Assembly (NCBI RefSeq): GCF_001641285.1
Contig: NZ_CP014841.1
Coordinates: forward strand, 2,914,001-2,978,000
Length of the DNA: 64,000 nt
DNA from: Dyella thiooxydans
GTDB lineage: Bacteria > Pseudomonadota > Gammaproteobacteria > Xanthomonadales > Rhodanobacteraceae
Reading direction: 5' to 3'
The notes under the pieces were generated by a model. That model was not told the DNA's origin. It did not search any database and was given only the letters and a program-made list of their open reading frames with translations. A program made the translations under genes and the position numbers. This document shows, piece by piece, positions 46,526 to 56,466 of the stretch. Position 1 is the stretch's first letter. The number at the start of each line of letters is the position of its first letter.

Positions 46526-47290
46526 ATGTCCTCCTTTGCTTCGTATCCCAGCCTGGTCGATCGCAGCGTGCTGATCACCGGCGGCGCCAGTGGCATCGGC
46601 GCCGGCTTCGTCGAACATTTCGCCCGCCAGGGCGCGCGCGTGGCCTTCCTCGATGTCGACGACGCCGGCGCGCGACAGGTGCTGGCCGGCCTGGCCGACG
46701 TGCCGCACGCACCGGTCTACCTGCACTGCGACCTCACCGACGTGGGCGCGCTGCAGGCTGCGGTCGCCACGGCACGCACGCACATCGGGCCGATCACGGT
46801 GCTGGTCAACAACGCCGCCAACGACGTGCGTCACGCACTGGCCGAGATCGACGTGGCCGGCTTCGAGCGCAACGTGGCGGTGAACCTGCGCCACCAGGTG
46901 TTCGCCACGCAGGCGGTGCTGCCGGACATGCAGGCGCTGGGCGGCGGCTCGATCATCTGCCTGGGCTCCACCGGCTGGATGAAGAAGAACGGCGGCTACC
47001 CGCTGTACGCGATGGCCAAGGCGGCCGTGCGCGGCTTCGTCAACGGCATGGCGCGCGAGCTGGGCCGGCAGCACATCCGCATCAACGGGCTGATCCCCGG
47101 CTGGGTGATCACCGAGAAGCAGCGCGCGCTGTGGCTGGATGCCGAGGGCGAGGCCGAGATCCGCCGCGTGCAGTGCATGCCGGGCTACCTGATGGCCGAC
47201 GACCTGGCGCGCATGGCGCTGTTCCTCGCCGCCGACGACAGCCGCATGTGCACCGGCCAGGATTTCATCGTGGACGGCGGATGGGTATGA
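46526..47290 (+). CDS. SDR sugar 1-dehydrogenase (likely galactose dehydrogenase)
   Basis: A 254-residue classical SDR: LITGGASGIGAGFVEHF (cofactor loop), NNAAND, catalytic Ser in CLGSTGW and Y-x3-K in YPLYAMAKAA. It ends with FIVDGGWV. Placement between dgoD and a lactonase gene suggests it oxidises D-galactose (or L-arabinose/D-fucose) to the lactone. Asp in LDVDDAG after strand 2 favours NAD. The substrate is inferred. Confidence 0.88.
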   Translation: MSSFASYPSLVDRSVLITGGASGIGAGFVEHFARQGARVAFLDVDDAGARQVLAGLADVPHAPVYLHCDLTDVGALQAAVATARTHIGPITVLVNNAANDVRHALAEIDVAGFERNVAVNLRHQVFATQAVLPDMQALGGGSIICLGSTGWMKKNGGYPLYAMAKAAVRGFVNGMARELGRQHIRINGLIPGWVITEKQRALWLDAEGEAEIRRVQCMPGYLMADDLARMALFLAADDSRMCTGQDFIVDGGWV

Positions 47291-48207
47291 GCGGGGTACG
47301 GCTGCTGCCCGCGATGCAGCCGGTGATGGATGTCGGCAACACGCTGGGCGAGGGCATCGTCTGGTGCGACCGCGCGCAGTCGCTGTTCTGGACCGACATC
47401 CCGCAGGCCACGCTGTACCGCTGGCATCCCGACAGCGACACCCTGCAGACCTGGGCGATGCCCGAGCGGCTGGCCTCGTTCGCATTGTGCGAGGACGACG
47501 GCTGGCTGCTGCTGGCGCTCGCTTCGCGGCTGGCGTTCTTCCGCCTGGACGACGGCCATCTCGAGCCGCTGCACGCCGTCGAGCCCGGCATGGCCACGCG
47601 CAGCAACGACGGCGGCTGCGACCGCCAGGGCCGCTTCGTGTTCGGCACGCTGCATGAGCCGACGTCCGGCGCCAAGCAAGCGGTCGGTGGCTTCTGGCGA
47701 CTGGATGCGGCGCTGGCGCTGGAGAAGCTGGACCTGCCCGGCGTGGCGATCAGCAACTCCATCGCCTTCAGTCCCGACGGCGGGACCATGTACTTCTGCG
47801 ACTCGCTGACCCGGCAGATCCACTGCTGCGACTACGGCGACACATTGGGTCCGCCGCGCCTGTTCGCCCGCGTCGACGGTGACACCGGCGAGCCCGACGG
47901 CTCCTGCGTGGACGCCGAGGGCAACCTGTGGAGCGCGCAGTGGGGACGCGGCCGGGTGGTCTGCTACACGCCGGATGGTGCAGTGCTCCGTGTGCTGCCG
48001 CTTCCGGCAAGCCAACCTACCCGGGCGGCTTTCGGCGGTGCGCAACTGGACACGCTGTACGTCACCAGTGCCCGCGAAGGTCTCTCCGACGCCACGCTGA
48101 TCGCCGAGCCCCGGGCCGGCGCCCTGTTTCGTTCGCGCGTCGGCGCGCAGGGACTGCGCGAACCCCGTTTTGCCGGTCGCCCCGGGGCACTTGCCGCCTC
48201 CGGTTGA
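47287..48207 (+). CDS. SMP-30/gluconolactonase family sugar lactonase
   Basis: A 306-residue six-bladed propeller enzyme that opens the galactono-lactone made by the preceding dehydrogenase. Metal ligands: Glu in LGEGIVWC, Asn in the TRSNDGGCD region, Asn in ISNSIAFSPDG, and Asp in GEPDGSCVDAEGNLW. The ATG overlaps the SDR stop. No signal peptide is present, so it acts in the cytoplasm. Confidence 0.9.
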   Translation: MSGVRLLPAMQPVMDVGNTLGEGIVWCDRAQSLFWTDIPQATLYRWHPDSDTLQTWAMPERLASFALCEDDGWLLLALASRLAFFRLDDGHLEPLHAVEPGMATRSNDGGCDRQGRFVFGTLHEPTSGAKQAVGGFWRLDAALALEKLDLPGVAISNSIAFSPDGGTMYFCDSLTRQIHCCDYGDTLGPPRLFARVDGDTGEPDGSCVDAEGNLWSAQWGRGRVVCYTPDGAVLRVLPLPASQPTRAAFGGAQLDTLYVTSAREGLSDATLIAEPRAGALFRSRVGAQGLREPRFAGRPGALAASG

Positions 48208-48244
48208 ATCTCAACGTGTCATCCCTTCCCGCAGGAAGCCCGCC

Positions 48245-49633
48245 ATGAATTCCGTTGCCCAACCTGCCGTCGGTCATTCCAAGGCCACTGCCATCTTCGT
48301 CTGTATCCTTGCCGCCCTTGCGGGCCTGATGTTCGGTCTGGATATCGGTGTGATCTCCGGCGCCCAGCAATTCATCCAGAAGGAATTCGCCGTCAGCGAT
48401 TCCACCATCGGCCTGATCGTCAGCTTCATGATGATCGGCGCTGCGGTCGGCGCGATGGTCGCCGGCTGGCTGTCCGGCCACCTCGGCCGCAAGCGCTCGC
48501 TGATCCTCGGTGCGGTGCTGTTCGTGGCCGGCTCGATCCTCTGCGGCATGGCCTGGAATCCGGAGGTGCTGATCGTCGGCCGCTTCATCCTCGGCGTGGC
48601 GATCGGCCTGGCCAGCTTCACCGCGCCGCTGTACCTGGCCGAGATCGCGCCGGAGCAGATCCGCGGCGCGATGATCTCGCTGTACCAGCTGATGATCACC
48701 ATCGGCATCCTGGTCGCCTTCCTGTCCGATACGGCGTTCAGCTACTCGGGCAACTGGCGCTGGATGCTCGGCATCATCGCGGTCCCCGGCGCGCTGTTCC
48801 TGCTCGGCGTGTTCTTCCTGCCGTACAGCCCGCGCTGGCTGATGATGCGCGGCCGTCGTGCCGAGGCCGAGCAGGTGTTGCTCAAGCTGCGCGGCAACCC
48901 GGTGGAGATCAACAAGGAGCTGAGCGACATCGAGGAACAGCTCAAGGTGCCGCAGCGCGGCGTGCACATGTTCTTCCAGAACGCCAATTTCCGCCGCTCG
49001 GTGGGCCTGGGCGTGCTGCTGCAGGTGATGCAGCAGCTGACCGGCATGAACGTGGTGATGTACTACGCCCCGCGCATCTTCGAGGGCATGGGCTACAACA
49101 CCGAGTCGCAGCTGTGGTTCACCGCCATCGTCGGCCTGGTCAACGTGCTGGCCACCTTCATCGCCATCGCCTTCGTCGACAGGCTCGGCCGCAAGCCGAT
49201 CCTCTACGCCGGTTTCGTGGTGATGACGATCGGCCTGGGCGTGGTCGGCACGATGATGCACCTGGGCATCCACACCCATGCCGAGCAGTTCTTCACCGTC
49301 GCCATGCTGCTGATCTTCATCGTCGGCTTCGCGATGTCGGCCGGCCCGCTGATCTGGACGCTGTGCTCGGAGATCCAGCCGCTGAAGGGGCGCGACTTCG
49401 GCATCGGCTGCTCCACCCTCACCAACTGGGTGGCCAACGCCATCGTCGGCTGGTCGTTCCTGCCGCTGCTCAACGGCATCGGCGAGGCGCGCACCTTCTG
49501 GCTGTATGCCGCCTTCAATGCAGTGTTTATCGTCTTCACGTTCTGGCTGGTGCCGGAAACCAAGGGCGCCACGCTGGAAGAAATCGAGCGCAACCTGATG
49601 GCCGGCAAGCGACTGCGCGAGATCGGCCGCTGA
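48245..49633 (+). CDS. GalP-like sugar-proton symporter (MFS sugar porter)
   Basis: A 462-residue, twelve-helix transporter of the length of E. coli GalP. Sugar-porter motifs: LDIGVISGAQQFI in helix 1, GHLGRKRSLILG, PYSPRWLMMRGR at the centre, QQLTGMNVVMYYAP in helix 7, DRLGRKPIL and the PETKGATLEEIE ending. It carries galactose (or arabinose) from periplasm to cytoplasm, where the dgo pathway degrades it. TGATG overlap with the GH43 gene follows. Confidence 0.92.
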   Translation: MNSVAQPAVGHSKATAIFVCILAALAGLMFGLDIGVISGAQQFIQKEFAVSDSTIGLIVSFMMIGAAVGAMVAGWLSGHLGRKRSLILGAVLFVAGSILCGMAWNPEVLIVGRFILGVAIGLASFTAPLYLAEIAPEQIRGAMISLYQLMITIGILVAFLSDTAFSYSGNWRWMLGIIAVPGALFLLGVFFLPYSPRWLMMRGRRAEAEQVLLKLRGNPVEINKELSDIEEQLKVPQRGVHMFFQNANFRRSVGLGVLLQVMQQLTGMNVVMYYAPRIFEGMGYNTESQLWFTAIVGLVNVLATFIAIAFVDRLGRKPILYAGFVVMTIGLGVVGTMMHLGIHTHAEQFFTVAMLLIFIVGFAMSAGPLIWTLCSEIQPLKGRDFGIGCSTLTNWVANAIVGWSFLPLLNGIGEARTFWLYAAFNAVFIVFTFWLVPETKGATLEEIERNLMAGKRLREIGR

Positions 49634-50691
49634 TGGCGCGGGTGACGGCGGTGCGACGCCTGCTGGCGAGCCTGCTCGCCGTCACCCTGCCGCTGCTGGC
49701 GGCCCCGGCGGCGGGGGCGGCAACAACCCCGCCAGCCGGCGAGACCTACACCAACCCGTTGCTCCCGTCCGGGCCCGACCCGTGGGTGGTGCAGCGCGAT
49801 GGCGTGTACTACTACATGAACACCGAGGGTGACCGCATCGCCCTGCGCAAGACCCGCGACCTCGCCCGGCTGGCCGAGGCCCCGCCGATCACGGTGTGGA
49901 CCCCGCCGCACGACGGCCCCGGCTCGTTCGCACTGTGGGCACCGGAGCTGCACTGGCTCGCCGGCAAGTGGTACCTCTACTACACGGCCTCGGTACGCGG
50001 CCACGATGACGATGCGCATCGCCGCATCTATGTGCTGGAGAACGGTGCTGCCGACCCGACCACCGGTACCTGGGTGTCGAAGGGCGCGCTGGCCACCGAG
50101 CGTCCCGGCATCGACGGCACGGTGTTCGCGCTCAAGGACCAGCTGTATTTCGTCTACTCGCCCTACGTCGGCGACCACAGCGACCTGGTGATCTCGCGCA
50201 TGGCCAACCCGTGGACGCTGACCGGTCCGCAGGTCGACATCGCGCACCCGACCCACACGTGGGAGATGCAGGGCGGCCGCAAGATCCTCGAGGGGCCGGA
50301 GTTCCTCCAGGGACCGAGCGGCAAGCTGTTCCTCACCTATTCGGGCAGTGCCTGCTGGTCGGACGACTATGCACTGGGCCTGCTCAGCGCCGCGGCCGGC
50401 GCCGACCCGATGGACCCCGCGGCCTGGCACAAGTCGCCCCGGCCGGTGTTCGCCAAATCGGTGAAGCACGGCGTCTACGCCACCGGCCACAATGGCTTCT
50501 TCCAGGCACCGGACGGGCAGGACTGGATCATCTATCACGCCAACAGCGGCCCCGGCATGAAGTGCACCGCGAAGCGCGCGCCGCACATCCAGCCGTTCCG
50601 CTGGCGCAAGGACGGCACGCCCGATTTCGGCGTGCCGGCGAAAGAGGGAGTGCCGCTGCCGGCACCGGCAACAAAGGCGGCGACGCCGTAG
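49633..50691 (+). CDS. GH43 glycoside hydrolase, exported (copy 1)
   Basis: A 352-residue five-bladed propeller enzyme with signal peptide (RLLASLLAVTLPLLAAPAAG). The three GH43 acid residues are visible: Asp in SGPDPWVVQ, Asp in GIDGTVFAL and Glu in ILEGPEFLQ. GH43 enzymes act on arabinan, xylan or galactan side chains; the exact subfamily is not readable. It closes the gntR-dgo operon, so arabinose- or galactose-containing polymer is the likely substrate. Confidence 0.9.
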   Translation: MARVTAVRRLLASLLAVTLPLLAAPAAGAATTPPAGETYTNPLLPSGPDPWVVQRDGVYYYMNTEGDRIALRKTRDLARLAEAPPITVWTPPHDGPGSFALWAPELHWLAGKWYLYYTASVRGHDDDAHRRIYVLENGAADPTTGTWVSKGALATERPGIDGTVFALKDQLYFVYSPYVGDHSDLVISRMANPWTLTGPQVDIAHPTHTWEMQGGRKILEGPEFLQGPSGKLFLTYSGSACWSDDYALGLLSAAAGADPMDPAAWHKSPRPVFAKSVKHGVYATGHNGFFQAPDGQDWIIYHANSGPGMKCTAKRAPHIQPFRWRKDGTPDFGVPAKEGVPLPAPATKAATP

Positions 50692-50880
50692 TTCAAGCCA
50701 GGGCAGGGCAGCAGCGAAGGAAGCCTGTACAGAGCCCGGGCCGGGGCGTGCTATCGCGCGGGGCGGCCGAATCGAGGGGGTTGCTGTCCGTGGCGCCGCT
50801 CAGCCGTGGATCGCTGGCCTGGCGAGCGTGACTGCGATGACTGCGGCGGCGTCCGCGGCCCGGTCACGCCAGCGCCCTGG

Positions 50881-52194
50881 TCAGGGCGGGCAGCCGAGCC
50901 ATATGGCAGGTACCGCTGCCGCCATCGAGGCATAGCCCTTGTCGTTCGGATGGATGTGATCGCCGCTGTCGAGATCGGGGCGCATACGGGCGGGATGCGA
51001 GGGGTCGCGCAGCGCCGCATCGAAATCAACGACACCGTCGAAGTCCGCGCGGTGGAGGATCCAATCGTTCACCTGCTTCCGCGCCCGCTCACCCGCCGAC
51101 GAGTACGCGCCCCGGGTTCCCTCGAAGGGCAGGATCGTCGCCCCGAAGATACGCAAGCCGGCGGCATGCGCCCTGCCGATGATCTGCTGCTCGGCGGCGA
51201 TGACATTGGTTGCGACGGCTTGGCCGTCGAGCGTCTTGCCCTGCGAACGCAGGGCCATGGTGGTTTCGCCGATGTCGTTGACACCGCCAAGCAACAGCAC
51301 GAAGCGCACGCCTTGCTGGCCGAGTACATCGCGGTCGAAGCGCGTGGCCATGCCTTCGCCAGGGCCGTAGCCGCCGTCTCGGTCAGATATTTCGTTGCCG
51401 TCGATACCGGCATTTACCACCGCGACATGGCAGGCCTCGCCCCGGGCGCGAAGGCGACGCGCCAGTTGTTCGGGGTAGCCCTGCGATGCGCCAAGAGTGG
51501 AGCGGAAGCCGTTGGTGATGGAGTCGCCCAGGGCCACCAGTACCGGCAAGGGTGCTTTCGCCTGCACCTCCACGCCTGAAAGCCACAGTGTGGCGCCGGT
51601 GGTGGTGGCCACCGGCATGGCGGCCTTCCCGGTGTAGTCGCCCGGGGCGGAAATCAGGTTGGTGCGCAACGCATCGACATGCCATGTACTGGGCACTGCC
51701 GTGCCGCCGACGTATATGCTGATGCCCAGGCTTTCCCCGCTGCGCACCGGGAAATCGAGCGGATCGCTGTAACGCACGGCACCGGCCGGTATCACCAGGT
51801 CGACATGACCGCTGAAGCGCAAGGCGTGCAGGCTGGCAGGATCCAGGCGTCCGGTCACGTCGGCGGCTGCGGACCGCCCCACGCTGGCCGCGTCGATGTG
51901 CAGTGGATGCGTACCGAACGTATTGGAAATGCGGATGCGGGTGCGCGAGCCGCCGGCGCTCAACAGCACCATCTGCCGCAGCGTCTGCCTTTGCAGCCGC
52001 GGCGCCGTCATCGCTGTTGGGCGCACGTCGCTGGCCGGTACCGGCGAACGCACCATGGCGGCTGCCCAGACCGTATGCCAACTGCCGGCGTCATGCGCAT
52101 GCGCCATGCCACTGGACAGGGCGATACCGAACAGGATGGCCAGCGTGGCGCGGCGGCGACTGCTTGAATTTGTCTCGGTCATGTCGTCTCGCAT
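50881..52194 (-). CDS. SGNH/GDSL hydrolase, exported esterase
   Basis: A 437-residue protein with signal peptide (LAILFGIALSSGMAHA). The first half is a beta-rich domain; the second half is an SGNH hydrolase with catalytic Ser in VALGDSITNGF, oxyanion Gly/Asn in LLLGGVNDIGE and the Asp-x2-His pair in GDHIHPNDKGY. It probably removes acetyl or other esters from polysaccharide. ATG at 52194 is chosen; 52182 is also possible. It is third in the TonB receptor operon. Confidence 0.9.
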   Translation of the reverse strand: MRDDMTETNSSSRRRATLAILFGIALSSGMAHAHDAGSWHTVWAAAMVRSPVPASDVRPTAMTAPRLQRQTLRQMVLLSAGGSRTRIRISNTFGTHPLHIDAASVGRSAAADVTGRLDPASLHALRFSGHVDLVIPAGAVRYSDPLDFPVRSGESLGISIYVGGTAVPSTWHVDALRTNLISAPGDYTGKAAMPVATTTGATLWLSGVEVQAKAPLPVLVALGDSITNGFRSTLGASQGYPEQLARRLRARGEACHVAVVNAGIDGNEISDRDGGYGPGEGMATRFDRDVLGQQGVRFVLLLGGVNDIGETTMALRSQGKTLDGQAVATNVIAAEQQIIGRAHAAGLRIFGATILPFEGTRGAYSSAGERARKQVNDWILHRADFDGVVDFDAALRDPSHPARMRPDLDSGDHIHPNDKGYASMAAAVPAIWLGCPP

Positions 52195-52233
52195 CCCGCC
52201 GCCCAGGTTCCGGTGCTGCTTGCCGGCGGCGAA

Positions 52234-53292
52234 TCAGTGTTCATGCCTGTGCGGATCGTCGCCCGATGGCCGCGGCAAGGTCGTTTCGGCATCCACCGGC
52301 ACGCCAAGCACGGGTGCGCCATCGGCCTGGAAATGCATCGGTTGCATGCGTATGTCGCGGCAGTGGTAGGCCGGGTCGCAATCCAGCCGCTCGATCGCGT
52401 GGTAGAAGTTCCACCACTGCGTTCCGTCCGGTGACGGTACGAACACCACCGAACCTGGGCCGTACACCGTGCCGTGGCGATCGAAAATCGGCCCGGACTT
52501 GGTCCAGGACGCCGCACTCAATGGCGAGCGGCCGGGCTGAAGGCTCAGCAAGCCCACCGCATAGTCGTCCGGAATCCAGCTGGCGCTAGCGGAATAGGTG
52601 ATGTAGCTGTGGCCGTCGCGGGTGTAGCCGACCGGCCCCTCCTGGATCGGCTTGCCGCGGGTTTCCCACGGCTCGGTCGGCGCGGACAGCGCCACCGTCC
52701 GACTGCTGACGTGTGCGGGGTCGCGCAGCGCCGCCAGGCAGATCCGCTGCGGAAAGGTGGAGTCGTCGTGATCGGTGCACGACCAGGTCAGGTAGCGCTT
52801 GCCATCCGCCGCGGTGAACACGTCTGGGTCGATTGCCCAGTGGCCGGTGCTTTCTAGCAACTCGCCGAACGGTCTGCCGGTGGCGGCAGGCCGATAGGGA
52901 CCTTCGGGCGAGTTCGCCACCAGTACGTACAGGCGGTGGTGTTCGTTCGAGCCATCGTCGGCGGCGTAATAGATGTACCAGCGTCCGTCGAGGTGATGCA
53001 GTTCCGGCGCCCATACCTCATGGGCGTTCGGGTCGCTGTCGCTGGCGTGGCTCCACACGCCGATCCACGGTGCATCGGCCAGACCGGACAGGCTGCGCGA
53101 TCGCTTGATGCACAGGTCGGCCACGCCGCAGTTGGACGCCGAGTAGTAGTACACCCCATCGACGCGGGTGACCCAGGGATCGCCGCCAGCGAACAGCGGG
53201 TTGCCGAAGGTAGGCGCAGTGCCGCCGGCGGCGACCGCGGGAGTCGCCAGTGCGGCCAGCAGGGCTGCGCGAGCGGCCAGGTTGTGCGGCAT
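52234..53292 (-). CDS. GH43 glycoside hydrolase, exported (copy 2)
   Basis: A 352-residue enzyme with signal peptide (ARAALLAALATPAVAAG). GH43 acids: Asp in FAGGDPWVT, Asp in WAIDPDVFTA and Glu in PIQEGPVGYT. It is clearly not a recent duplicate of the copy at 49633. Its Cys-containing loops (SNCGVADLC, ERLDCDPAYHC) may form disulfides. It lies between the TonB receptor and esterase genes, with gaps of 62 and 39 bp. Confidence 0.9.
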   Translation of the reverse strand: MPHNLAARAALLAALATPAVAAGGTAPTFGNPLFAGGDPWVTRVDGVYYYSASNCGVADLCIKRSRSLSGLADAPWIGVWSHASDSDPNAHEVWAPELHHLDGRWYIYYAADDGSNEHHRLYVLVANSPEGPYRPAATGRPFGELLESTGHWAIDPDVFTAADGKRYLTWSCTDHDDSTFPQRICLAALRDPAHVSSRTVALSAPTEPWETRGKPIQEGPVGYTRDGHSYITYSASASWIPDDYAVGLLSLQPGRSPLSAASWTKSGPIFDRHGTVYGPGSVVFVPSPDGTQWWNFYHAIERLDCDPAYHCRDIRMQPMHFQADGAPVLGVPVDAETTLPRPSGDDPHRHEH

Positions 53293-53316
53293 CGTCTTGT
53301 CCGTTCGTGGCCTGCC

Positions 53317-53337
53317 GGCCGCCCCGAGGGGGCGGTC
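53317..53337 (-). other. GC-rich stem-loop between TonB receptor and GH43 genes
   Basis: CCGCCCC and GGGGCGG pair around a 3-nt loop, 18 bp after the receptor stop codon. Without a T-run it may protect or process the mRNA and lower expression of the downstream enzymes. Confidence 0.4.
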
Positions 53338-53354
53338 CGGCGGGTGGTCCGTCG

Positions 53355-56189
53355 TTACAGCTTCAGGCGCACGCCCAGGCCGACCGAGCGGTCCTGATAG
53401 CGCAAGTCCTGCGGCAGCGCCTTGATATCACCCGCGTAGGAGTGAAAGTTGGCGCCGGTCAGGTTGGTGGCGTTGAGCACCACGCTGACGTGCTTGTTGA
53501 CGTCATAGCTGAGCGAGAGGTCGAGCTGGTTCGACGGGTGATCGTACATCTGCGCGTTATGGCCGAGCACGCTCGACGCTGCCAGGAAGAACTCCGGGTA
53601 TGCGCTGCGGTAGTTGTAGGCCAGGCGGGCGGAGAAGCCGTACTTCTCGTACATCAACACCAGGTTGTAGTTGTTCTTCGACACGTTCTGGAACGAGGTC
53701 GTGATGAAGCCATTGCCATCAGGTGCCGGGGTCTTCAGTGCGCTATTGATGTAGGTGTAGTTCGCCTGCACACCCAAGCCGCTCCAGGCGCCAGGCAGGC
53801 CACTGAAGAACTGTGTGTACGCCAGTTCGGCACCCTCCAGATGGCCGTTGCCGGAGTTCTGCGGGCCGGAGATCAGGTAGGTGGTGCCGTTGATGTTCTG
53901 CTCGAACGAGTAATTCTCGATGTAGCCGGTGATGTCGTGGTAGAACACGCCGCCGGTGAGCGAGCCGACGTTGCTGAAATACCACTCCAGCGTGGCGTCA
54001 TAGCTGTTCGACTTGGTCGGCTTCAGATAGGCGTTGCCACCGCCGCCAGTCGCAATGGTATTGGCGGTAGCCGGGCTCAGGGTGAGCGACGGATTCAAGC
54101 TGGAAAAGCTGGGGTACTGGATGGTTTTGCCGGCCGACAGACGCATCTGCAGGTCGTCGGTGAAGTGCAGGTTGAAGGTGGCGTTGGGCAGGAAGTTGCG
54201 GTCGCTGGTATTCAGGCCGATCGGGGAGTAGACGCTGTCGGCGCTGTCGAAGGTGTAGGCATTCAGATTGCGCTGGATCTTCTCCAGCCGGCTGCCGACC
54301 ACGCCATCGTAGGACATACCGAACATCTCGCCGCCGTAGTTCAGCTGCGCATAGGCCGAGTAGCTCTTTTCACCGATGTTGAAATATTGGCCCTGCTGCG
54401 CCGGCAGCTTGCCGTCGGCCATGCCGTAGTAGTTGCGCAGCGCGTTCTCGTTCGCGGTGAGGTAGTTGTAGCAGCCGCTGAGTGCGCCGCCGGCAACTGC
54501 CTTGTCGGTCGGGATCGGGCAGAAGTAGGAAGAACCGAACAGTGCCAGCACGTTGTTCTGCGGATTGGGTACACCGCCAGCCAGATAGGCCCCGCCGGGG
54601 GGCGCCTGGTCATAGAACGCGCCGCTGGCCTGGGTATCGGTCTTGGCGTAGCGGAGACCGAAATCGATCGACTCGAGGAAATTGCCGTTGATGTCGTAGT
54701 TGCCCTTGCCTTGCCACTCGGTCTGGGTGGCCTTGTTGTTGTTCCACTGCTGGTAGAGGCCGTTGAGGAAGTAGTTGGCCGGGTTGTTCTGCGGATTGCC
54801 GGCAAGACCCCAGGAGTTGGGCGCGCTGTAATCGGTGGTTAGCGGCTGGTTGTAGGCATCGAGGTAGGTGTCGATGACAAAGTTGTCCACTTCCCAGCTC
54901 GATGAAGTACGACTCAGGTCGCTGGAAAGGGTCAGCCGATCGCCGTGCCACTTGACGCCCCAGGCGTTCTGCATGTTGTGGCCCCATTCCTTGCGCGCCT
55001 GGGTACTGGTGGCAGCGTAGTAATTGCCGGTATAGCTGGCGCTGGTGAGCGGGCAGATGGTCTGGCCATAGTACGGCGAGGTGGTCAGCCCGACCGGGAA
55101 GCATGAGCCTCCGGTGGTAAACGAGGACGGCGCCACCACATTCTGCGGGCCAGTGAAGTAGTAGGTCTGGTTGTAGTGATCCGAGTTGTAGGTGTAGACG
55201 CCTTCCAAATACATCTCGGTGCTGTCGTTCGGACGCCACTGCAGCGCGTAATTGGCTTCCGGCCGCTTGCGATAGCCGACGTTGTAGTTCGCGCCGTACT
55301 GGTTGGGCGCCACCACCAGGTTTCCGTTGGCATCCCTTATCGCATTGCCGGCGCCATCGGTGGCGACCCGGGTCAGATTGTCATCCACGTACGACACGTT
55401 GTAGTCGTAGTGCATGGTCGTGATACCCGCGTTGAGTAGCGCACCGAATTCACCGGCGTCGGTGCTCCAGCGGTTGCTGATCAGGAAGCTGGCGGTCGGG
55501 TCGGTCTTGCCACCGTACTTCTGGTGCGTCTCGGTCGCGGTTCCGGCCATTCGCAGGCCGTCGAAATCGAACGGACGGAAGGTGCGGATGTCGACGGTGC
55601 CGGCGATGCCGCCGGTGACCATGGTCGCATCGGTCGACTTGTAGACATCCAGCCCGCTCACCGCGGATGCCGGCAGGTCCTGGAAGGCGAACTGGCGGCC
55701 ACCAGAGTTGATGATTTCGCGGCCATTGTAGGTGGTGACCGCATTCGGCAGGCCGCGGATTACCACGGTGCTGGTCTCGCCCTGGAAGCCCTGCGCCACC
55801 TGCACGCCGGTCACGCGCTGCAGCGCGTCGGCCACGCTGTTGTCCGGCAGCTTGCCGATGTCTTCTGCGACCACCGAGTCGACCACCATTTTGGAGTCGC
55901 GCTTGATCTCCTGTGCACTCTCCAGCGAGGCCCGCAACGGCGACGTGACCGTTACACCGGTCAGGTTGGTCACTTCGGCCGGGGCTTGCCGCTTCCTTTT
56001 GGCGCCGTGTTCGACCTTGGCCGGGGTCGTGGCCGTCGTAACGCCCTCCTGCTGCTCATGCTGCTGAGTGGCCGCAGGTGTCTGCAGGGCTGCACCGGTC
56101 GCTTCGGCAGCATGGGCCGGATGGAGACAGGCACCGATGGCGCTGGCGAGCAACGTGACGGTGCACGAGATGAGGATCTGACGCTTCAT
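53355..56189 (-). CDS. TonB-dependent receptor for oligosaccharide uptake
   Basis: A 944-residue outer-membrane receptor of the Xanthomonas/Caulobacter type. After the signal peptide (LISCTVTLLASAIGACLHPAHA) and a Gln/Glu/Lys-rich spacer comes a plug (about 85-210) with DSVVAEDIGKLPDNSVADAL and GLPNAVTTYNGREI. A 22-strand barrel then ends RSVGLGVRLKL with a C-terminal aromatic/Leu pattern. It carries oligosaccharides across the outer membrane with TonB energy. It is the first gene of an operon with GH43 and an esterase, with an operator candidate 146 bp upstream of its start. Confidence 0.93.
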   Translation of the reverse strand: MKRQILISCTVTLLASAIGACLHPAHAAEATGAALQTPAATQQHEQQEGVTTATTPAKVEHGAKRKRQAPAEVTNLTGVTVTSPLRASLESAQEIKRDSKMVVDSVVAEDIGKLPDNSVADALQRVTGVQVAQGFQGETSTVVIRGLPNAVTTYNGREIINSGGRQFAFQDLPASAVSGLDVYKSTDATMVTGGIAGTVDIRTFRPFDFDGLRMAGTATETHQKYGGKTDPTASFLISNRWSTDAGEFGALLNAGITTMHYDYNVSYVDDNLTRVATDGAGNAIRDANGNLVVAPNQYGANYNVGYRKRPEANYALQWRPNDSTEMYLEGVYTYNSDHYNQTYYFTGPQNVVAPSSFTTGGSCFPVGLTTSPYYGQTICPLTSASYTGNYYAATSTQARKEWGHNMQNAWGVKWHGDRLTLSSDLSRTSSSWEVDNFVIDTYLDAYNQPLTTDYSAPNSWGLAGNPQNNPANYFLNGLYQQWNNNKATQTEWQGKGNYDINGNFLESIDFGLRYAKTDTQASGAFYDQAPPGGAYLAGGVPNPQNNVLALFGSSYFCPIPTDKAVAGGALSGCYNYLTANENALRNYYGMADGKLPAQQGQYFNIGEKSYSAYAQLNYGGEMFGMSYDGVVGSRLEKIQRNLNAYTFDSADSVYSPIGLNTSDRNFLPNATFNLHFTDDLQMRLSAGKTIQYPSFSSLNPSLTLSPATANTIATGGGGNAYLKPTKSNSYDATLEWYFSNVGSLTGGVFYHDITGYIENYSFEQNINGTTYLISGPQNSGNGHLEGAELAYTQFFSGLPGAWSGLGVQANYTYINSALKTPAPDGNGFITTSFQNVSKNNYNLVLMYEKYGFSARLAYNYRSAYPEFFLAASSVLGHNAQMYDHPSNQLDLSLSYDVNKHVSVVLNATNLTGANFHSYAGDIKALPQDLRYQDRSVGLGVRLKL

Positions 56190-56334
56190 TGAAGAACTCC
56201 CTGGACGTTGGCGCGCGATGACGTGGAAGGCTGGCCACCGCTCCGGGAAATAGCCGCCGGCGTGTGGCTTCGCGTGGTCTCTCTGAACCCTGTGATCCAG
56301 TCCGATGCCCTGCAGATAATAATCGGACATTTGG

Positions 56335-56353
56335 CTATTTGTATTACTATAAG
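56335..56353 (+). promoter_or_regulatory. Operator candidate, copy 2 (before the TonB receptor)
   Basis: CTATTTGTATTACTATAAG matches the site before gntR at 14 of 19 positions, including an unbroken CTATTTGTA. It lies in an AT-rich island between the terminator of the preceding unit and the receptor gene, 146 bp before its start codon. Confidence 0.62.
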
Positions 56354-56415
56354 ACCAACAATGCCGCAGGACGTCCCGCTTGTCATGCTGCGCTGCGGCG
56401 TCGTGTTTCCCGGGC

Positions 56416-56442
56416 AAAAAAAGAGCGCCCGGCGGGGCGCTC
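56416..56442 (-). terminator. Rho-independent terminator of the galM unit
   Basis: GAGCGCCC and GGGCGCTC pair around a 4-nt loop; on the minus strand seven T follow. It lies 25 bp after the GH-A hydrolase stop codon and isolates the TonB receptor unit. Confidence 0.93.
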
Positions 56443-56466
56443 AATGGGGGTGTCAACAGTTTTCGC